DNA of 6,301 bases from CAZKTS01 sp964555735. GTDB taxonomy: Bacteria > Actinomycetota > Acidimicrobiia > IMCC26256 > PALSA-555. The position numbers and the translations under genes were made by a program. Location: the NCBI GenBank assembly GCA_964555735.1, contig CAZKTS010000360.1:1-6301 (forward strand), in the 5' to 3' direction. Positions 1-5,357 of the stretch are shown here, piece after piece. Position 1 is the stretch's first letter, and each line of letters opens with the position of its first letter. Under the pieces are notes generated by a model. The model worked only from the letters and a program-made list of their open reading frames with translations. It had not been told where the DNA came from and searched no databases.

Positions 1-536
1 AGCATCGAGTCGTGCGCGGGCATCAGCTCCGCGTAGCCCCCGCTCGCGTCCTTGGACGTGCCGGTGTGGATGCCGGGCGCGATCGGCCCGACGGCGAAGC
101 TGGCGCAGAGGCTGAAGTCGCCGATCTCGCACGCCGGGCAGATGGGGTCGACGCCGCGCGGCCCGCACGACAACCACGGGTTCAGGACGACCCGATCACC
201 GACGTCGAGACCTTCGGCCTTAGGGCCGAGGGCGACGACGTCGGCGACCACCTCGTGGCCGAGCACCTGCGGGAGCGAGAAGAACGCCTTCATCGGGTTG
301 TCGGGACTGCGGACCTCGCCCCAGTCCATGAACACCTGCTTGGAGTCGGAGCCGCAGATGCCCGTGAGTCGCGGCTTCGTGACGACCCAGTCGGGACGGA
401 GGAACCCGGGGTCGGCGAAGTCGTCGACGAGGCGCATCGGCGTCTGCGCGAGCCCCCGAAGGAGGTGGTTGTCCGCGTCGTCGCCGGTCGGCGCGGGGAT
501 CGGGTCCGGCTTCACGCCGTACAGCAGTGCCTTCAC
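1..536 (-). CDS. Zinc-dependent medium-chain alcohol dehydrogenase, N-terminal part
   Basis: This is the first 178 residues of a zinc-binding NAD(P)-dependent dehydrogenase; the nucleotide-binding half lies beyond the left edge. Visible residues match the GroES-like catalytic domain. The catalytic-zinc cysteine is Cys61 in GICGSD, followed by His94-Glu95 in GHEVV and the GDRVVLNPW strand at 114-121. The structural-zinc lobe has Cys124, Cys133, Cys136 and Cys144, and GGYAEL is at 166-171. The first gap of that lobe is eight residues (C-x8-C-x2-C-x7-C), longer than the usual two; I believe a subgroup of actinobacterial dehydrogenases shares this. The GTG start at 534-536 gives the family-like beginning MKALLYGV. 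It lies 17 bases after the stop of the exported-protein gene and has no Shine-Dalgarno sequence, but a TAACGT box sits eight bases upstream, so it may be leaderless. The oxidised substrate (alcohol, polyol or aldehyde adduct) cannot be told. Family assignment is firm; specificity is unknown. Confidence 0.93.
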   Translation of the reverse strand, partial: MKALLYGVKPDPIPAPTGDDADNHLLRGLAQTPMRLVDDFADPGFLRPDWVVTKPRLTGICGSDSKQVFMDWGEVRSPDNPMKAFFSLPQVLGHEVVADVVALGPKAEGLDVGDRVVLNPWLSCGPRGVDPICPACEIGDFSLCASFAVGPIAPGIHTGTSKDASGGYAELMPAHDSM

Positions 537-542
537 GCCGGG

Positions 543-556
543 TGACGTTACCGTCA
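543..556. repeat. Short perfect inverted repeat TGACG-n4-CGTCA
   Basis: Two five-base arms, TGACG (543-547) and CGTCA (552-556), flank TTAC. The repeat covers the candidate -10 box of the dehydrogenase and the TGA stop of the upstream exported-protein gene. Its size and position fit a small operator for a dimeric regulator. Five-base arms also occur by chance in GC-rich DNA, so the regulatory reading is weak. Confidence 0.3.
545..550 (-). promoter_or_regulatory. Possible -10 box for the alcohol dehydrogenase (leaderless start)
   Basis: On the minus strand TAACGT fits the actinobacterial TANNNT -10 consensus and ends eight bases before the GTG start at 536, the spacing expected when transcription begins at or next to the start codon. 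A weak -35 candidate, TTGCCG (572-577), lies 21 bases upstream, which is long. The box overlaps the end region of the upstream gene's transcript, so read-through from that gene is an alternative to a separate promoter. Confidence 0.35.
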
Positions 557-1699
557 GGTCGCGGTCCGGTCCGGCAAGCGGTCGCACCCGGCGCCGCCGG
601 CGGCGTCCACCGCGTCCACGGCGTCGACGGCAAGGATCTCCCCGGCGGTCTGCACCGAGTACGGCCACGCCGCGCCGGAGCGCGCCGACGCGGCGAGCGT
701 TCCGTCGACGTACCGGCGCGGCGCATCCGGGTCGACGGCCCGAAGGGCCAGCGCGAGGCCGGGCCAGGAGCCGGTCCGGGTGAGCGTGCCGTCGATCAGG
801 TCGATCGCGTCGGGGTCGTGCGCGTTCGGGTGCGCGGCCAGGAACTGCGTGAGCAACGCGTCGGCCCGACTCCCGCGCACCAGGCCGTAGCGGACGGCCC
901 ACACCTGGCTCACCGCGTCGGGATACAGCGACGCCCAGCGCGTGGGCTCCCGAACGCCGTCGCCGTGCACCGCCCAGTCGAACGCACCGGACGTCGGGTT
1001 CCACAGGCGCGCGACGGCACGTCGCACACGCCGCGCGGCGTCGATCGCGTCCCGCGCGAGCTGCCGATCACCCAGCACTCGTCCGAGGCGCGCCGCGGCC
1101 TGCAGACCGGCGAATGCCTCCGCGTCGTTCATGAGGTACGCCACGTCCCAGCCGGGCTTCGCGCCGGTGAGGCCGTCGGGCCGGAGCGTCGAGCGGATCG
1201 CCTGCACCCCGAGCCGGAGCTTCGGCGCCAGGGCGGCGAGGCGTGCCGCATCCGGCGCGGCGCACTGCGCGGCCTCCACGGTGAGGAGGAACATCCCCGC
1301 ATACGCGTCGGTGGCGTCGGCCGTGCCGGTCGAGACGAGGGTGCCGCCGTCGACGCGGTAGTCCGTCACGTAGCCGTCGGCGTCCATCGCACCCGCGTGC
1401 CATTCCGCCTGCTGCCAGGCCGCGTCCGCGTACCGGGCGTCGCCGGTGACGCGTGCCGCGTCGGCGAGCCCGATGGCGCCGAACGCGGCGAGGTACGGGT
1501 TGACGAAGGACCCATCCGTGTGACTCGCGAGCGCCACCGTCCAGTGCGAGGGGTCCCGGGCGTCGAGCACGCGGGTCGCGAGTGCCCAGTCGGCTTCGGG
1601 GCGCACGTCCGGCTGCGCGCCCGCGCTCGGCACCGACCCGGCCGACATCACCGTCAGTCCGATCGCGACGATCAGCGCCGCCCCGCGCCTGCACCCCAT
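554..1699 (-). CDS. Exported protein of unknown function, alpha/alpha-barrel glycosidase-like
   Basis: I do not recognise a named family. From the ATG at 1697-1699 the product is 381 residues. It begins with a Sec-type signal peptide: a basic stretch (RR at 4-5), a hydrophobic core at about 7-18, and Ala-x-Ala ending at residue 28 (SAGA before QP), with no lipobox. The mature part is a series of amphipathic helix pairs rich in Ala, Trp and Tyr. Motifs such as GTADATDAYAGMF (125-137), YLMNDAEAFAGLQAAA (188-203) and LYPDAVSQVWAVRYGL (258-273) resemble the repeated hairpins of six-hairpin (alpha/alpha)6 glycosidases and epimerases. Acidic residues at 126, 129, 192 and 194 are candidate active-site groups. 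The frame stays open upstream to 2158, but that part overlaps two genes on the other strand and lacks protein-like composition, so I take the start at the signal peptide. Three VDA units close to the C-terminus (358-366) look unstructured. It may act on an extracellular glycan; this is inference from fold resemblance. Confidence 0.75.
   Translation of the reverse strand: MGCRRGAALIVAIGLTVMSAGSVPSAGAQPDVRPEADWALATRVLDARDPSHWTVALASHTDGSFVNPYLAAFGAIGLADAARVTGDARYADAAWQQAEWHAGAMDADGYVTDYRVDGGTLVSTGTADATDAYAGMFLLTVEAAQCAAPDAARLAALAPKLRLGVQAIRSTLRPDGLTGAKPGWDVAYLMNDAEAFAGLQAAARLGRVLGDRQLARDAIDAARRVRRAVARLWNPTSGAFDWAVHGDGVREPTRWASLYPDAVSQVWAVRYGLVRGSRADALLTQFLAAHPNAHDPDAIDLIDGTLTRTGSWPGLALALRAVDPDAPRRYVDGTLAASARSGAAWPYSVQTAGEILAVDAVDAVDAAGGAGCDRLPDRTAT
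603..629. repeat. Three tandem 9-base units encoding VDA-VDA-VDA
   Basis: GCGTCCACC, GCGTCCACG and GCGTCGACG follow one another without gaps and differ at one or two bases. Read on the minus strand they encode three Val-Asp-Ala units at residues 358-366 of the exported protein, 15 residues before its end. This is likely a slippage-type minisatellite whose copy number could vary between strains. Confidence 0.7.
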
Positions 1700-1768
1700 C
1701 CGGAAGGCATCGGCACGGCGGGGCGGTGACTGCACGGGAGATCGCGGCACTTGCCTACACTGCCCTCC
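1700..1768. other. Divergent intergenic region
   Basis: These 69 bases separate the minus-strand exported-protein gene from the plus-strand DUF3039-type gene and must hold the 5' control signals of both. On the plus side a TACACT box is clear. On the minus side I see neither a convincing -10 box nor a Shine-Dalgarno sequence before the ATG at 1699. Confidence 0.6.
1756..1761 (+). promoter_or_regulatory. -10 box (TACACT) for a leaderless DUF3039 transcript
   Basis: TACACT fits TANNNT and ends seven bases before the GTG at 1769. Transcription would therefore start at or within a base or two of the start codon, and no Shine-Dalgarno sequence precedes that codon. The -35 region at the normal distance (about 1731-1738, TGCACGGG) is a poor match to TTGAC. 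This arrangement is common in actinobacteria. Confidence 0.55.
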
Positions 1769-2047
1769 GTGCCTGCGACGTTCGTGACCACCCAAGCACC
1801 GGTCCAGACACCGACCCAGACACCGGTCCAGACCCCGGTGGAGTCGCCCGACCGGGTCGACACCGACGGTGGGGACCACGACCGCTTCGCGCACTACTGC
1901 AAGAAGGCCGACATCACCCGGGCGATGGTGACCGGCGAGGCGATCGTCGCGCTGTGCGGCAAGAAGTGGATCCCCAGCCGGGATCCGCAGCGCTACCCGA
2001 TCTGCCCCACGTGCGCGGAGCGCAAGGCCGCCGGCTGGCGGCCGTAG
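1769..2047 (+). CDS. DUF3039-type small protein with Cys/His cluster
   Basis: The product is a 92-residue cytosolic protein of unknown function. After a low-complexity Pro/Thr/Gln/Val N-terminus (about 1-27) comes a compact conserved domain, residues 33-92. It contains GDHDRFAHYC (35-44), VTGEAIVALCGKKWIPSRDP (54-73) and CPTC (79-82). This order of a DHxRFAHY motif, an ALCGKxWxPxRDP motif and a closing CPxC is what I know as DUF3039, a family found in actinobacteria. His42, Cys63, Cys79 and Cys82 could bind one zinc; this is inference. I chose the GTG at 1769 because of the -10 box seven bases before it. A TTG at 1751 in the same frame would add six residues but lies upstream of that box. It heads a plus-strand cluster with the membrane protein gene 37 bases further on. 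Role unknown. Confidence 0.88.
   Translation: MPATFVTTQAPVQTPTQTPVQTPVESPDRVDTDGGDHDRFAHYCKKADITRAMVTGEAIVALCGKKWIPSRDPQRYPICPTCAERKAAGWRP
1799..1846. repeat. 12-base tandem repeat in the DUF3039 N-terminus
   Basis: Units CCGGTCCAGACA, CCGACCCAGACA and CCGGTCCAGACC are followed by a degenerate fourth unit, CCGGTGGAGTCG. On the plus strand they encode PVQT/PTQT/PVQT-like steps at residues 11-26, ahead of the conserved domain. The unit length is a multiple of three, so copy changes keep the frame; the tail is probably a flexible, fast-evolving extension. Confidence 0.8.
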
Positions 2048-2084
2048 CCCCAGCCTCGCGGCCCTGCGCGCACCCGCTCCGACC

Positions 2085-2837
2085 ATGACCGCGCTCGAGC
2101 CGGAGGCGCAGGCCGCCCCCTTCGGGGCCGGCGACGTCCTGCGCGACACGGTCTTCATCTACCGCCGGTACTTCCGGCGCGTTGCCGGCGCCGCGGTGCT
2201 CGTCTTCGGCGCAACTGCATGGCTCGACGCGCTGATCGAGCTCGGCATCGACGCCGACCGACTCACCGGCACCGGATGGGACACGCTGCTCGGCGCCGCC
2301 TCCGCGCTCGTCGGCACCCTGGGCTTCGTCTTCTACGCAGGACTCCTCGACAAGCTGCTCGAGGATCACCTCGAGGGTCGGCCGAAGCGCCGCATCGTCG
2401 TGGTTGCACGTGAGCTGCCGTTCGTGCGGCTCCTCGTCGCAGACCTCGTCCTCACGGTCGTCACCGTGGTGGGCCTGCTCCTGTTCGTCGTCCCGGGCGT
2501 CGTCGCCTTCACGCTGTTCGCGATGGTGGCCCCGGTCATCGTCGCCGAGGACCGGAAGGTGTTCTCGGGGATGCGCCGCGCGAGTCAGCTCGCCCGCCAA
2601 CGGTTCTGGCTCGTGCTCGGGCTGGTCACCGTCCCCGTGCTCGTCGAGGAGCAGATCGTCCACGCCATCGACTACCGCGACTTCCCGCACCCGCTGATCG
2701 CGGCGTTCCTCAGCGGCGCGTTCGTCGCCGGCGCGGTCATCTCCGTGGTCGGCCTCGTCGAGGTCGTGCTCGCGCGACGCTTGATGGTCCAGCTGCCCGC
2801 CACCCCCTCACCCACCGAAGCAGGGAGCTCTGCATGA
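2085..2837 (+). CDS. Multi-pass integral membrane protein, function unknown
   Basis: The product is 250 residues, mostly hydrophobic. Likely membrane segments lie at about 33-53, 67-89, 113-137, 138-154, 174-194 and 203-230. The N-terminal GDVLRDTVFIYRRYFRR (15-31) is an amphipathic lead-in. The stretch VVPGVVAFTLFAMVAPVIVAE (135-155), followed by a charged loop and ASQLARQRFWLVLGL (166-180), resembles a widespread group of membrane proteins related to the membrane domain of glycerophosphodiester phosphodiesterases and to YciC/DUF975 proteins. In these a PG-x(n)-P turn is followed by a cytoplasmic loop of the form GxxxALxRSxxLxxGxFW. That resemblance is from memory of the motif. No catalytic residues are visible. 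The ATG at 2085 has no clear Shine-Dalgarno sequence and follows the DUF3039 stop by 37 bases, so it is probably co-transcribed. Its TGA overlaps the aminotransferase ATG. Confidence 0.85.
   Translation: MTALEPEAQAAPFGAGDVLRDTVFIYRRYFRRVAGAAVLVFGATAWLDALIELGIDADRLTGTGWDTLLGAASALVGTLGFVFYAGLLDKLLEDHLEGRPKRRIVVVARELPFVRLLVADLVLTVVTVVGLLLFVVPGVVAFTLFAMVAPVIVAEDRKVFSGMRRASQLARQRFWLVLGLVTVPVLVEEQIVHAIDYRDFPHPLIAAFLSGAFVAGAVISVVGLVEVVLARRLMVQLPATPSPTEAGSSA
2822..2827 (+). promoter_or_regulatory. Ribosome binding site of the aminotransferase
   Basis: AGGGAG lies six bases before the ATG at 2834 and is the only good Shine-Dalgarno match before any start in this window. It sits inside the last codons of the membrane protein gene and supports the ATG that overlaps that gene's stop. 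Confidence 0.75.
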
Positions 2838-4045
2838 CCGGCGCGTTCCTCCACCCCTTCTGCAGCACGACGCGCGAGACGTTCGTGTCCATCGTTCGCG
2901 GCGAGGGCGCGACCGTCGAGGACAGCGACGGCCGGACCTACATCGACGGCATGGGCAGCCTCTGGTACGCCAACGTCGGCCACGGTCGCCCCGAGATCAT
3001 CGAAGCCGTGCACGCGCAGATGCAGCGCATCGAGGCGTACCACTGCTTCGAGCCGTTCACGAACGAGCCGGCCGACGCGGTGGCCAAGGAGGTCGCGGCG
3101 CTCGCACCGATGGACGGCGCGCGCGTGTTCCTCACCAGCTCGGGCTCGGAAGCCGTCGACTCGGCGCTGAAGCTCGCCCGGGTCGCGCACGACCTTCGGG
3201 GCGAACCCGACCGGCACATCGTGATCAGCCGCTCACGCGGCTACCACGGCGTGACCTACGGCGGGCTCTCGGCGCAAGGCCTCCCCGGCAACCAGGAGGG
3301 CTTCGGCCCCTTCGTGGAAGGCATGGTGAACCTCCCCGCCGACGACCTCGAGGCCGCGGCCACGCTGTTCGCCGAGCGCGGCGACGAGATCGCCGCGGTG
3401 ATCGCCGAGCCCGTGCAGGGAGCCGGTGGGGTGTACCCGCCACCCGAGGGCTACCTGGAAGGGCTCCGCCGGCTCTGCGACCAGCACGGCGCGTACCTCA
3501 TCTTCGACGAGGTGATCACGGCGTTCGGCCGGCTCGGCGAGTGGTTCGGTGCGATCCACTTCGGGGTCACCCCGGACCTCATCACGTTCGCCAAGGCCGT
3601 CACGTCCGGCTACATCCCGCTGGGCGGGGTGGTCGTGGGCCCCGCAGTGCGCGCGGCGCTGGAGTCGGACTCCTCCTACGTGCTCAAGCACGGCCACACG
3701 TACTCCGGTCACCCGACCGCGTGCGCAGCCGCGCTCGCGAACCTCGCCATCCTGCGCGACGACGGCCTCCTGGCGCGCGCGCCGGCCATCGGCGAGCGAC
3801 TCGGGGGAGGCCTGCGCGCGCTGCGAGACGACGGCCTTCTGGCCGACGCGCGCGGCGCGGGCGCGGTGTGGGCGGCCGGGCTCCGGCCCGACCAGGATGC
3901 GGCCACCATCCGCAACGCGCTCCTCGAGCTCGGCGTCATCGTCCGCCCGATCGGCACCGACACCTTGGCCTACTGCCCGCCCCTCGTCATCAGCGACGCC
4001 CAGGTCGACACCCTCGTCGACACCCTCGCCACGGCCCTGACCTGA
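2834..4045 (+). CDS. Class III PLP-dependent aminotransferase
   Basis: The enzyme moves an amino group, usually from an omega-amine or omega-amino acid, to a keto acid such as pyruvate or 2-oxoglutarate, using pyridoxal phosphate in the cytosol. The 403-residue length is slightly short for the family (about 420-460). Landmarks are in order: substrate-entry motif GMGSLWYANVGH (39-50), phosphate-binding SGSEA (103-107), the YHG motif that stacks on the cofactor ring (137-139), AEPVQGAGG (191-199), cofactor Asp225 in IFDEV, Schiff-base Lys254 in TFAKAVTSGY, and HTYSGHP (288-294) with Thr289 at the phosphate. Arg371 before the CPPL segment (381-384) is placed like the substrate-carboxylate arginine of omega-transaminases. 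The start is fixed by AGGGAG and by the ATGA overlap with the membrane protein gene, implying coupled translation. Substrate is undetermined; putrescine, beta-alanine or another omega-amine are options. The following CoA-transferase is on the opposite strand, so it is not in the same operon. Confidence 0.95.
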   Translation: MTGAFLHPFCSTTRETFVSIVRGEGATVEDSDGRTYIDGMGSLWYANVGHGRPEIIEAVHAQMQRIEAYHCFEPFTNEPADAVAKEVAALAPMDGARVFLTSSGSEAVDSALKLARVAHDLRGEPDRHIVISRSRGYHGVTYGGLSAQGLPGNQEGFGPFVEGMVNLPADDLEAAATLFAERGDEIAAVIAEPVQGAGGVYPPPEGYLEGLRRLCDQHGAYLIFDEVITAFGRLGEWFGAIHFGVTPDLITFAKAVTSGYIPLGGVVVGPAVRAALESDSSYVLKHGHTYSGHPTACAAALANLAILRDDGLLARAPAIGERLGGGLRALRDDGLLADARGAGAVWAAGLRPDQDAATIRNALLELGVIVRPIGTDTLAYCPPLVISDAQVDTLVDTLATALT

Positions 4046-4064
4046 CCCCGTCCGGCGGGGTCAG
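4042..4064. terminator. Bidirectional hairpin between convergent genes
   Basis: A perfect nine-base stem, CTGACCCCG (4042-4050) and CGGGGTCAG (4056-4064), closes a five-base loop, TCCGG. The aminotransferase TGA (4043-4045) lies in one arm and the reverse-strand TGA of the CoA-transferase (4061-4063) in the other, so the hairpin serves both transcripts. There is no T tract on either side, as is common in high-GC actinobacteria. Confidence 0.75.
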
Positions 4065-5353
4065 CGGGTCGCGGCGAAGGCGAGGAGGGAGTCGCGCACG
4101 CTGGGGTGCGCGAGCGAGGCGATCGCGAGGGCGCGCTCTCGGACGCTCATGCCCGCCAGCTCGGCCGCGCCGTGCTCGGTGACGAGGACGTCGATCTGGT
4201 GGCGCGGCGTCGTGACCGCGGTGCCGGGCGGGAGGTGCTCGACGATCCTCGGCCGGACATTCCCCGCCGCGTCGGCGGATGCGGACGGGACGCAGATCAA
4301 CGACCGGTCCGACGTCTCGAAGCCGGACACGGCCACGAAGTCCTCGTGGCCACCCACGCCCGAGTACTGCCGCAGCCCGATCGAGTCGGCCGCAACTTGC
4401 CCGGCGAGATCGACCAGCAGCGCCCCGTTGATCGTCACCATGTCGCGGTTGCGCGTGATGATCGCAGGATCGTTCACACGGTCGACGGGAAGGAAGCGCA
4501 CCGCGTCGTTGCCGTCGAGCCACTCGTAGAGCTCGGCGGTGCCGGCGGCGAACGTCGCGACCGAGAAGCCGTCGTAGACGCCCTTCTGGTTCGTGACCTT
4601 CCCCGACCGTTGCAGGTGCATCAGGCCGGTGGTGTACATCTCCGAGTGGATCCCGTAGTCGCCACCGCTCCCCGCCGCGAGCAGCGTCGCGATCATGCTC
4701 GGGATGCCACCGATGCCCGTCTGGATCGTGGAGCCGTCGCGCACGAACTCCAGCGCGTGCGCGGCGATCGCGCGCTCGGTCTCGGTGGGTTCGGCATCGG
4801 CGATCACGAACGGTGGCCGGTCACTCGCCACCAGCACGTCGATCTCGTCGACGTGCAACGTGTGCGGGTACGCGGGCGGCAGGCCGACCGTGCGCGGGAG
4901 CTGCGCGTTGGTCTCGACGACCACGAGGCGATCGGGATCGCGCCCCGCCCGGTGCAGCTCCTCGACCGTCGCGCCGGCGTGCAGCGAGAGGCTCACGAAG
5001 CCGTCGGCATCGGGTGGCGTCGCGGCGGTGGCGACCACACGCGGCTTCGCGCGCTCCGCGATCAATGCGAAGCGGCGGAAGTCGGCCGGGACGTACTCGA
5101 CGTCGTGACCGGCGTCACGCAGGAACCGTTCGGCCGGCCCGAAGAAGCCGCTGCGCAGCTGGACGCCGGCGCGGGTGAACAGCGGGTAGAGGTCGACGAG
5201 GAGGGCGCTGTGCACGACGAGGCGCTCGAAGTCGTCGCGCTCACCGAGCGCGTGGAGGAACGCTGCCGGCTGACCCGGGCCGAGCGGGACGCCGAGGACG
5301 TCGACCGGTCGGACGAGCGCGGCCGCCTCGGCCGCGGAGAGCTCGCGGGGCAA
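4061..5353 (-). CDS. CoA-transferase, acetyl-CoA hydrolase/4-hydroxybutyrate CoA-transferase family
   Basis: The 430-residue product matches the usual length of this family, whose members move CoA between acyl-CoA and a free carboxylic acid through a glutamyl-CoA thioester. GIGGIP (213-218) fits the CoA-binding loop, and Glu238 in GIHSEMYTTGL is the expected catalytic glutamate. SGVGGHEDF (331-339) is the second glycine loop, where Gln is common at the position of His336. VTEHGAAELAGMSVRERA (391-408) is the typical C-terminal block ahead of HPxxR (416-420). The start is a TTG at 5351-5353, giving LPRELSAAEA; it lies four bases after the P450 stop and has no Shine-Dalgarno sequence, so translation is probably coupled to the P450. 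No ATG or GTG nearby in frame gives a better beginning. Tight linkage to the P450 suggests a shared pathway, perhaps oxidation and activation of a carboxylic acid; the acyl substrate is unknown. Confidence 0.93.
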   Translation of the reverse strand: MPRELSAAEAAALVRPVDVLGVPLGPGQPAAFLHALGERDDFERLVVHSALLVDLYPLFTRAGVQLRSGFFGPAERFLRDAGHDVEYVPADFRRFALIAERAKPRVVATAATPPDADGFVSLSLHAGATVEELHRAGRDPDRLVVVETNAQLPRTVGLPPAYPHTLHVDEIDVLVASDRPPFVIADAEPTETERAIAAHALEFVRDGSTIQTGIGGIPSMIATLLAAGSGGDYGIHSEMYTTGLMHLQRSGKVTNQKGVYDGFSVATFAAGTAELYEWLDGNDAVRFLPVDRVNDPAIITRNRDMVTINGALLVDLAGQVAADSIGLRQYSGVGGHEDFVAVSGFETSDRSLICVPSASADAAGNVRPRIVEHLPPGTAVTTPRHQIDVLVTEHGAAELAGMSVRERALAIASLAHPSVRDSLLAFAATR

Positions 5354-5357
5354 GACG

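Noticed and set aside
593..604. Perfect 12-base palindrome GCCGCCGGCGGC
   Set aside because: It encodes an Ala/Gly run at the C-terminus of the exported protein and is the kind of palindrome expected by chance from GCC/GGC codons. It could add to an RNA hairpin, but there is no independent sign of one.
527..1729. 400-codon open frame on the plus strand
   Set aside because: It is antisense to the exported-protein gene, with Arg/Gly/Val-rich composition and no recognisable motif. The minus-strand frame has a signal peptide and structured helical repeats.
1751..1768. TTG start for the DUF3039-type gene
   Set aside because: The -10 box TACACT lies inside this stretch and places the transcript start at about 1769, so the TTG would not be on the mRNA.
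1700..2158. N-terminal extension of the exported-protein gene to 2158
   Set aside because: The extension would run across the DUF3039-type gene and into the membrane protein gene on the other strand. Its residues are low-complexity, and it would bury a good signal peptide in mid-protein.
1914..2690. 258-codon minus-strand frame opposite the membrane protein gene
   Set aside because: It is rich in Asp, Glu, His and Arg without domain character. The plus frame has clear membrane segments and a translational overlap with the aminotransferase.
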